NCBI RefSeq assembly: GCF_026625845.1 | Contig: NZ_CP113066.1 | Span: forward strand, 1,054,001-1,118,000 | Reading direction: 5' to 3' | Length of the DNA: 64,000 nucleotides | From: Agrococcus sp. SL85 | Lineage (GTDB): Bacteria > Actinomycetota > Actinomycetes > Actinomycetales > Microbacteriaceae | Notes under the pieces: model-generated | Told to the model about the DNA's origin: nothing | The model's input: the letters and a program-made list of their open reading frames with translations, nothing else | Databases searched by the model: none | Shown: piece by piece, positions 58,573 through 64,000 of the stretch | Position numbering within the stretch: position 1 is the first letter of the stretch | Layout of the letters: every line of letters begins with the position of its first letter | Made by a program: the position numbers and the translations under genes

Positions 58573-59436
58573 TCAGGCGGCAGCCGCCGCCGGCCGCCGC
58601 CGCAGCGCGCGCACCAGCAGGCCGCGCCGCGGCGCGAGCAGGTAGGCGAGCGCGAAGGCGATGCCGTGCACGACGACGATGAGGCCGCCGGAGGCCGCGT
58701 CGATCCAGTAGCTCGCCACGAGGCCCGCGGCCGTGCACGCGATCGAGATGGCGGGCGCGAGCACGAGCATCCGCCCGAAGCGGTCGGTGAGGAGGTGCGC
58801 CGTGGCGCCGGGGATGATGAGCAGCGCCACGACGAGCACGACGCCCACGACCTGCAGCGCCACGACGCACGTGAGCGCGAGCACGCCCAGCAGCACGGCG
58901 CCGAGCAGCCGCGGGCGCAGGCCGATCGCGTGCGCGTGGGCGGGGTCGAAGGCGAAGAGCGTGAGGTCGCGCCGCAGCACGAGCAGCACCGTGAGCGCCA
59001 CCGCGGCGAGCACGAGCACCTGCACGAGGTCGGCGGCCGAGACGCCGAGCACGTTGCCGAAGACGATGTGCGAGAGGTCGACCTGGCTCGGCGTGACCGA
59101 GATGAGCACGAGCCCGAGCGCGAAGAGCGTCGTGAACACGATGCCGATCGCAGCGTCCTCCTTCACGCGGCTCGTGTCGCGGATGAGCCCGATGAGCGCC
59201 ACGGCGAGCACGCCGAACACGAGCGCGCCGAGCGCGAAGGGGGTGCCGAGCGCGTAGGCGAGCACGACGCCGGGCAGCACCGCGTGCGAGACGGCGTCGC
59301 CCATGAGCGACCAGCCGATGAGCACGAGCCAGCACGAGAGCGTCGCGCACACGGCCGCGGCGACGACGCTCGTCGCGAGCGCGCGCAGCATGAACTCGTA
59401 CTGGAAGGGCTCCAGCAGCACGTCGAGCGGGCTCAT
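58573..59436 (-). CDS. Metal ABC transporter permease (Mn/Zn type)
   Basis: The 287-aa permease belongs to the ABC-3 family that imports Mn or Zn. It has eight or nine hydrophobic segments and typical stretches MLRALATSVVAAAVCATLSC, SWLVLIGWSLMGDAVSHAVL and PGVVLAYALGTPFALGALVF, followed by FDPAHAHAIGL. The ATG overlaps the ATPase stop. It is the last gene of the three-gene operon with the ATPase and lipoprotein. Confidence 0.93.
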   Translation of the reverse strand: MSPLDVLLEPFQYEFMLRALATSVVAAAVCATLSCWLVLIGWSLMGDAVSHAVLPGVVLAYALGTPFALGALVFGVLAVALIGLIRDTSRVKEDAAIGIVFTTLFALGLVLISVTPSQVDLSHIVFGNVLGVSAADLVQVLVLAAVALTVLLVLRRDLTLFAFDPAHAHAIGLRPRLLGAVLLGVLALTCVVALQVVGVVLVVALLIIPGATAHLLTDRFGRMLVLAPAISIACTAAGLVASYWIDAASGGLIVVVHGIAFALAYLLAPRRGLLVRALRRRPAAAAA

Positions 59437-60170
59437 GCGCCGGGCCGATCGAGCGGGTCGAGACCGAAGGCGAGCGCGAGCCGCTCGGGGCGCAGCGCCT
59501 CCTCGACGCCGCCGTGGAAGACGACGCGGCGCAGCAGCAGCACCGCCTCGTCGGCGAGGCGCGGGAGCGCGTGGAGGTCGTGGGTCGAGACGAGCACGGC
59601 CCTGCCGTCGTCGGCGAGCTCGCGCAGCAGCGCGACGATCGTCGCCTCCGAGGCCTTGTCGACGCCCGCGAAGGGCTCGTCGAGCAGCAGCACGTCGGCC
59701 TCCTGCGCGAGGCAGCGGGCGAGGAAGGCGCGCTTGCGCTGCCCGCCCGAGAGCCTGCCGATCTGGCGGTCGGCGAGCGGCGCGAGGTCGACGCGCTCGA
59801 GCGCCGCTTCGACGGCGGCGCGGTCGGCGGGGCGCGCGCGCCGCCCGATGCCCTGGAAGCCGTAGCGCCCCATCATCACGACGTCGCGCACCGAGAGCGG
59901 GAACGACCAGTCGACCGCCTCGCTCTGCGGCATGGAGGCGACGCGACCGCGGCGTCGGGCGGCGGCGGGCGCCTCGCCGCCCACGAGCACCGTGCCCGCA
60001 TCCGGCCGCAGCCTGCCGGAGATCGCCTGCAGCAGGGTGGACTTGCCGGCGCCGTTCATGCCGATGAGCGCCGTGACCGCGCCATGGGCCACGGCGAGGT
60101 CGACGCCGTCGAGCGCCGTGACCTCGCCGTAGCGCACGGTGAGGCCGCGCACCTCGATCGCGGCCGTCAT
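59433..60170 (-). CDS. Metal ABC transporter ATP-binding protein
   Basis: The 245-aa ATPase shows Walker A LIGMNGAGKSTLLQAI, a Q-loop in ASMPQSEAVDWSFPLSVRDV, signature RLSGGQRKRAFLARCL, Walker B VLLLDEPFAGVD and the His switch VLVSTHDLHAL. The motif MPQ..VDW.FP is typical of Mn/Zn uptake systems (MntB/ZnuC). The ATG overlaps the lipoprotein stop, and its stop overlaps the permease start, so translation of all three is coupled. Confidence 0.94.
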   Translation of the reverse strand: MTAAIEVRGLTVRYGEVTALDGVDLAVAHGAVTALIGMNGAGKSTLLQAISGRLRPDAGTVLVGGEAPAAARRRGRVASMPQSEAVDWSFPLSVRDVVMMGRYGFQGIGRRARPADRAAVEAALERVDLAPLADRQIGRLSGGQRKRAFLARCLAQEADVLLLDEPFAGVDKASEATIVALLRELADDGRAVLVSTHDLHALPRLADEAVLLLRRVVFHGGVEEALRPERLALAFGLDPLDRPGA

Positions 60171-61084
60171 CGCCCGCCGCCCGTGAGCCCCGCCGCGATC
60201 GTCTCGGCGTCGTGCCGGATGAGGTCGAGGTAGGTGGGCACGGGGCCGTCCGCCTCCGAGAGCGAATCGACGTAGAGGGTGCCGCCGAAGCGCGCGCCCG
60301 TCGCCTCGACCACCTGCTGCATCGGCGCGTCCGAGACCGTCGACTCGCAGAACACCGCGGGCACGTCGCGCTCCTCGACGAACGCGATGACGTCGGCGAT
60401 CCGCTGCGGGGTGGCCTGCTGCTCGGCGTTGACGGGCCAGAGCGAGCGCTCCTCGAGGCCCGCGTCGCGCGCGAGGTACGAGAAGGCGCCCTCGCACGTC
60501 ACGAGCGCGCGCTGCTGCTCGGGCACGGCGGCGAGGTCGGCCACCAGCTCGTCCTGCACCTGCTGGAGCTCGGCCCGATAGGCGTCGGCGCGCTCGGCGA
60601 AGCCCTCGGCGTGCTCGGGCGCGAGCTCCGCGAAGGCGGCCTCGATCGTGTCGACGTAGCGCTGCACGTTCGTGGGGCTCATCCAGGCGTGCGGGTTGGG
60701 GCGGCCGGCGGAGGCGTCGGCCGCGATCTCGATCGGCTCCACGCCCTCGCTCGCGACGACGCGCGGCGCGTCGGCGTCCTGCACGAACCGCTCGAACCAG
60801 GCCTCGAGGCCCAGCCCGTTGTCGAGGAGGAGATCGGCCTCGGATGCGCGGGCGACGTCGCGCGGCGTCGGCTCGTACCCGTGGACCTCGGCGCCGGGGC
60901 GGGTGATCGACTCCACCCGCAGGTCGTCGCCCGCCACCGCGCCCGCGATGTCGGCGAGCACCGTGAAGGTCGTGAGCACGACGGGTCGGTCGTCCTGCGG
61001 CTCGCCCGCGCCCGCCCCGGCGCAGCCGGCGAGCAGCAGGGCGGTGGCGGCGAGGGCGGCGGAGGCGAGGGCGGAGCGGCGCAT
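60167..61084 (-). CDS. Metal-binding lipoprotein of the ABC importer (Mn-type cluster A-I)
   Basis: The 305-aa solute-binding lipoprotein has a lipobox (ALLLAGC, Cys21). The four metal ligands of the PsaA/MntA type are in place: His in GAEVHGYEPTPRD, His in NPHAWMSPTNVQRY, Glu in TCEGAFSYLARDAG and Asp in YVDSLSEADGPVPTY. There is no His-rich loop, which argues for Mn (or Fe) over Zn. AAGGA precedes the ATG. The MntR-like box upstream supports manganese. Confidence 0.92.
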   Translation of the reverse strand: MRRSALASAALAATALLLAGCAGAGAGEPQDDRPVVLTTFTVLADIAGAVAGDDLRVESITRPGAEVHGYEPTPRDVARASEADLLLDNGLGLEAWFERFVQDADAPRVVASEGVEPIEIAADASAGRPNPHAWMSPTNVQRYVDTIEAAFAELAPEHAEGFAERADAYRAELQQVQDELVADLAAVPEQQRALVTCEGAFSYLARDAGLEERSLWPVNAEQQATPQRIADVIAFVEERDVPAVFCESTVSDAPMQQVVEATGARFGGTLYVDSLSEADGPVPTYLDLIRHDAETIAAGLTGGGR

Positions 61085-61112
61085 GGATCCTTCGGAGGCT
61101 CGAACATCAGGT

Positions 61113-61128
61113 TTTCGGTGTGCCGAAA
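61113..61128. promoter_or_regulatory. MntR/DtxR-type operator upstream of the metal ABC operon
   Basis: TTTCGG-TGTG-CCGAAA is an inverted repeat 29 bp before the lipoprotein ATG. Its form (TTTnGG-N4-CCnAAA) resembles manganese-regulator MntR boxes in actinobacteria and differs from Zur (TGAAAAT-N-ATTTTCA) and iron DtxR boxes. Confidence 0.65.
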
Positions 61129-61187
61129 TCATCCCGCGACAGCGGCCCTCCGCGCAAGCCGCGCGCCGGGTCCGGTGCGATCAGCGT

Positions 61188-61230
61188 GGAGCGGGCACAT
61201 GGCCGCGCATCGCGTCCATGTGCCCGCTCC
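61188..61230. terminator. Terminator after the ABC-2 permease
   Basis: GGAGCGGGCACATGG and CCATGTGCCCGCTCC are perfect 15-bp arms with a 13-base loop, 19 bp beyond the stop of the leftward gene at 61249. Confidence 0.88.
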
Positions 61231-61248
61231 CGGCCGATCTTTCCGGCG

Positions 61249-62355
61249 TCAGCGCTTCAGCGCATCCCGCCACTTCACCATCGCGCCCGTCTTCAGCAGC
61301 GAGCGCTCGTAGACGAGGGCGGCGAAGAGGATCGCCCCCACGGTCGTCGCGGCGAGGATCGCGAGCGAGAGCAGCGGCTCCCACCACTCCATCGTGCCGA
61401 GGTAGACGCGCATGGGCACCGCGACCGGCGCCGAGAACGGCACGTACGACATGATCTGCAGCGCGAGCGGGTTGTTGTTGAAGATGATCACGAGGATGTA
61501 CGGGATCATGATCAGCATCATGAGCGGGCTCGAGGCCGAGCCGAGGTCCTCCGAGCGCGAGACGAGCGCGGCCGCTGCCGCGTAGAGCGCCGCGAGCATC
61601 ACGAAGCCGATCGTGAAGAGTGCCACGAACCAGATGATCGGCATGCCGAGCCCGTCGAGCAGCAGCTGCGAGCCGGTCACCGCCCCGCCCAGCAGCACCA
61701 CGCCCGCGATCAGCGCGATCTGCCCGAAGGCGAGGATCGAGTTGCCGAGCACCTTGCCCGCGAGGATCGCGCGCGCCGGCACCGTCGCGAGCATGATCTC
61801 GACGATGCGCGACTGCTTCTCCTCCACGACCGACTGCGCGATCGTCTGGCCGAAGGTGATCGCCGACGAGAAGAAGACGATGCCGAAGGCGATGCCGATG
61901 AAGTAGGTGAGCATCGGGTCGGGCGCGTTCGGGTCGAGCAGCTCGAGCTCGGGCTGCACGCTCAGCAGCTGCAGCACGCCGGTCGGGGCCTCGCGGTCGC
62001 CGACGACGAGGAGGCCCGAGGGGCCGTCGTCCTGCAGCACGCCGGCGCTCACGTCGCCCGACTCCACGGCCTCCCGCACCGCCTGGGCGCTGCCGAGCAC
62101 CTCCACCTCGTAGCCCTCGACGCCCTCGATCGCGCTCGCGGTCTGCTCGGTGACGGCGACCCGCGTGGTGGAGTCGAACAGCTGCGGGCCGAGCGACGAC
62201 AGCAGCACCATGACGAAGATCGCGCCGACGAAGAGCGCGGTCGAGACGAGGAAGGCCTTCGAGCGCAGCTTCGTCATGATCTCGCGCTGGGCGACGATCG
62301 CGGCGGCCTGCGCGAACGGGGTGCGGCCGCGGCGGGCGGCGGTGGCGGTGGTCAT
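61249..62355 (-). CDS. ABC-2 type permease (NatB-like exporter)
   Basis: The 368-aa protein has one N-terminal membrane segment (about 37-57), a large outside domain (about 58-160) and five further segments, the layout of NatB/YhaP-type ABC-2 exporters. Characteristic parts are VAQREIMTKLRSKAFLVSTA and QSVVEEKQSRIVEIMLATVP. It overlaps the ATPase gene (ATGA). NatAB of Bacillus exports sodium, but substrates of actinobacterial relatives are unknown. Confidence 0.9.
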   Translation of the reverse strand: MTTATAARRGRTPFAQAAAIVAQREIMTKLRSKAFLVSTALFVGAIFVMVLLSSLGPQLFDSTTRVAVTEQTASAIEGVEGYEVEVLGSAQAVREAVESGDVSAGVLQDDGPSGLLVVGDREAPTGVLQLLSVQPELELLDPNAPDPMLTYFIGIAFGIVFFSSAITFGQTIAQSVVEEKQSRIVEIMLATVPARAILAGKVLGNSILAFGQIALIAGVVLLGGAVTGSQLLLDGLGMPIIWFVALFTIGFVMLAALYAAAAALVSRSEDLGSASSPLMMLIMIPYILVIIFNNNPLALQIMSYVPFSAPVAVPMRVYLGTMEWWEPLLSLAILAATTVGAILFAALVYERSLLKTGAMVKWRDALKR

Positions 62356-63233
62356 CGGACGACCTCCTGGAAGATCTCGGTCAGCGGGCGGATGGAGGGG
62401 GCGAAGGAGCGCACGCGGCCGCGCTCGATGGCCTCGCGCAGCACGGCGTCGGCGCGCGAGGGGTCGTCGGCGGTGAAGCGCACGTGGCCGCCGTCGAACT
62501 CGACGACCTCCACGCCGGGGATGCCGCGCACGAAGCCGCCGTCGTCGGTCTCGAGCACCCACTCGGGCGCCGAGTGCCGCTCGCGCAGCTGCTGGCGGGT
62601 GCCGGCGGCGCGCACGCGGCCCTCGGCGAGGATGACGAGCTCGTCGCAGAGGCGCTCGACGACGTCGAGCTGGTGGCTCGAGAACAGCACGGGCGCGCCC
62701 GAGCGGGCGACGTCGCGCAGCACCTCGAGCGTCACCTCGACCGCCATCGGGTCGAGGCCCGAGAAGGGCTCGTCGAGCACGAGCGCGGCGGGATCGTGCA
62801 CGAGGGCGGCTGCGATCTGCGCGCGCTGCTGGTTGCCGAGGCTCAGCGACTCGAGCGTGTCGTCGCGGCGCGGGCCGAGGCCGAGGCGCTCGAGCAGGTC
62901 GTCGGCGCGGCCCGCGGCGGTGCGGGCGTCCATGCCGTGGAGGCGCGCGAGGTAGACGAGCTGCTCCTTGACGCGCATCTTCGGGTAGAGGCCGCGCTCC
63001 TCGGGCATGTAGCCGAACTGGGCGCGGTCGTCGGCGGTGATGGGGCGGCCGTCCCAGCGGACCTCGCCGCCGTCGGCCGCGAGCACGCCGAGGATGATGC
63101 GCATGGTGGTGGTCTTGCCGGCGCCGTTCGCGCCGACGAAGCCGGTCATGAGGCCGTCCTTGACGTCGAAGCCGACGTCGCTGAGGGCGAGATGGCCGCC
63201 GAACGAGCGGGAGATCGCGTGGAGGGAGAGCAT
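62352..63233 (-). CDS. ABC transporter ATP-binding protein (NatA-like)
   Basis: The 293-aa ATPase has Walker A GFVGANGAGKTTTMRIIL, Q-loop FGYMPEERGLYPKMRVKEQL, signature LSLGNQQ, Walker B ALVLDEPFSGLDP and FSSHQLDVVERLCDEL. The C-terminal 75 residues form a DUF4162-type extension. GLYPKM and LSLGNQQR are typical of NatA-type exporters. It starts the two-gene operon with the ABC-2 permease. Confidence 0.93.
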   Translation of the reverse strand: MLSLHAISRSFGGHLALSDVGFDVKDGLMTGFVGANGAGKTTTMRIILGVLAADGGEVRWDGRPITADDRAQFGYMPEERGLYPKMRVKEQLVYLARLHGMDARTAAGRADDLLERLGLGPRRDDTLESLSLGNQQRAQIAAALVHDPAALVLDEPFSGLDPMAVEVTLEVLRDVARSGAPVLFSSHQLDVVERLCDELVILAEGRVRAAGTRQQLRERHSAPEWVLETDDGGFVRGIPGVEVVEFDGGHVRFTADDPSRADAVLREAIERGRVRSFAPSIRPLTEIFQEVVR

Positions 63234-63330
63234 GCTCCGACGCTACGGCGGCGGGCCGGGGCCGGGCCTCCCCCTCCCGGCTCGACCTGGGCTCCCCCGT
63301 GCGGGGGAGGGGCGGGCGCTGCCGACGCCC

Positions 63331-63378
63331 GCTGGTCGAGGAGGCCGCGCCCGCAGGGCGCTGCCGTCACGAGACCCG
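63331..63378. repeat. REP-like palindrome, family C, copy 3
   Basis: GCTGGTCGAGGAGGCCGCGC...CTGCCGTCACGAGACCC belongs to the family at 3631. It lies in the divergent region between the NatA-like gene and the SnoaL-like gene. Confidence 0.7.
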
Positions 63379-63399
63379 CCGAGCCGCGAGGATGGACGC

Positions 63400-63786
63400 A
63401 TGGAGCCCTGGGAGCTGCACGCCTGGCACGCCGACTTCCTCGACGCGTGCAACACCCACGACCTCGAGCGCATCCGGGAGCACCTGGCGCCAGGTGTGCG
63501 CCGCGCCCACCTGCCGGGCGGCGCGGAGGCGTGGATCGCCGACCTCGCCGAGCTGTTCCACGCGTTCCCCGACTGGCGGTGGAAGCGCATCCAGGTCGTG
63601 GCCGAGGACGACCGGATCGCCGTGCACCTGCGCGGATCCGGCACGCACGTGCGCGAGTTCCGGGGGATCGCGCCCACGCGCCGCCGCGTCAACGTGGCCG
63701 AGTTCGCGATGCACCGCGTCGAGGCCGGCCGCATCGCCGAGACCTCCGGCACCGAGCCGCACGAGCTGCTCGCCCAGCTCCGCTGA
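63400..63786 (+). CDS. SnoaL-like / ester-cyclase-type protein
   Basis: The 128-aa protein has the NTF2-like SnoaL pattern: WHADFLDACNTHDLERIREH, DLAELFHAFPDWRWKRIQVV, RIAVHLRGSGTH and RRVNVAEFAMHRVEAGRIAE. This is the ester-cyclase-like polyketide-cyclase subgroup, used broadly by bacteria for unrelated small-molecule reactions. GAGG lies seven bases before the ATG at 63400. Nothing in the neighbourhood indicates a polyketide pathway. Confidence 0.85.
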   Translation: MEPWELHAWHADFLDACNTHDLERIREHLAPGVRRAHLPGGAEAWIADLAELFHAFPDWRWKRIQVVAEDDRIAVHLRGSGTHVREFRGIAPTRRRVNVAEFAMHRVEAGRIAETSGTEPHELLAQLR

Positions 63787-63790
63787 GGAT

Positions 63791-63853
63791 CTCAACCGGT
63801 TCTGTGGTCGGCGGACGCGATGATCGCGCCTGCCGACCACTGGCCCGGTTGAG
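63791..63853. repeat. Palindromic intergenic repeat, family B, copy 2
   Basis: CTCAACCGGT...CTGTGGTCGGC pairs with GCCGACCAC...CCGGTTGAG; 63 bp, 50 identical to the copy at 10520. The outermost A-T pair replaces the G-C pair of copy 1, a compensating change. It sits between convergent genes. Confidence 0.85.
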
Positions 63854-63872
63854 GATCCTCCGCAGGGCGGGC

Positions 63873-64000
63873 TCAGGCGCGCGGCGCGACCACGCCGTGC
63901 TCGTACGCCCAGATGACCGCGTGGATGCGGTCGCGGATGCCGAGCTTCATGAGCACGTTCGACACGTGCGTCTTCACGGTCGCCTCGCCGACGTAGAGCT
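63873..64000 (-). CDS. LuxR-family (NarL-type) response regulator, C-terminal end only
   Basis: Only the last 42 codons lie in the window. They encode the second half of a LuxR-type helix-turn-helix, LYVGEATVKTHVSNVLMKLG, followed by IRDRIHAVIWAYEHGVVAPRA and a stop. This pattern is typical of NarL-type response regulators. The rest of the gene lies beyond 64000. Confidence 0.88.
   Translation of the reverse strand, partial: LYVGEATVKTHVSNVLMKLGIRDRIHAVIWAYEHGVVAPRA

Overview
This window is high-GC DNA (about 70% or more G+C) with GTG starts, ATGA/GTGA gene overlaps, an HspR-controlled dnaK operon, Ku-LigD end joining, an Rpf-LysM secreted protein and a complete-looking phenylacetate pathway. 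Together these point to an actinobacterium, most likely a member of the Microbacteriaceae. The family is an inference from gene content and protein style. It looks like ordinary chromosome: no prophage, conjugative element, insertion sequence, rRNA, tRNA or CRISPR array was recognised.

Layout. 1-10.4 kb: phenylacetate (paa) catabolism: paaABC (left edge) divergent from paaI-paaK-paaR, then an Rpf-LysM gene, then paaZ, a hydroxyacyl-CoA dehydrogenase, an enoyl-CoA hydratase and a thiolase on the minus strand. Two matching PaaR-type operators sit at the paaA/paaI divergence and ahead of the thiolase. 10.5-23.7 kb: housekeeping and unknown genes, including ku-ligD, a YbdK-type ligase, dcd with two overlapping unknown genes, a 2H phosphoesterase, an endonuclease-like gene bracketed by two palindromes, an MFS transporter and a NUDIX hydrolase. 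23.7-30.5 kb: dnaK-grpE-dnaJ-hspR behind two HAIR boxes, two membrane proteins, and hsp20 behind a CIRCE box. 30.6-37.1 kb: an OmpR-type two-component system with a PepSY target gene, a uridine kinase, a GNAT, a hydrolase and a Pr6Pr-type membrane protein. 37.2-47.4 kb: clpB behind a HAIR box, a sugar MFS, a CYP152-type P450, a secreted metalloprotease, a MarR/MFS pair and a DEAD-box helicase. 47.5-58.4 kb: a SAP/GAP membrane protein, a NarL-type two-component system, a ROK kinase, a pyroglutamyl peptidase fused to an SRPBCC domain, a threonine aldolase, photolyase, and a GntR-ABC module. 58.5-64 kb: a Mn-type ABC transporter, a NatAB-like ABC exporter, a SnoaL-like protein, and the end of a LuxR-type regulator.

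The most striking observation is that eight genes (rpf, uridine kinase, clpB, sugar MFS, metalloprotease, SAP protein, histidine kinase, GntR-linked ABC ATPase) each have their reading frame broken by a single inserted base, twice in the kinase. All nine insertions have the same form: an expected AGCT reads AGCCT or AGGCT, that is AG-N-CT. Removing that one base restores each protein exactly. This is either a motif-specific read or consensus error (for example at a modified AGCT) or a real +1 scar at the centre of AGCT, as a blunt AG^CT break resealed with one added nucleotide would leave. The window itself encodes Ku and LigD.

The second theme is several families of about 60-115 bp intergenic palindromes, most present in two or more copies, plus strong inverted-repeat terminators at convergent gene ends.
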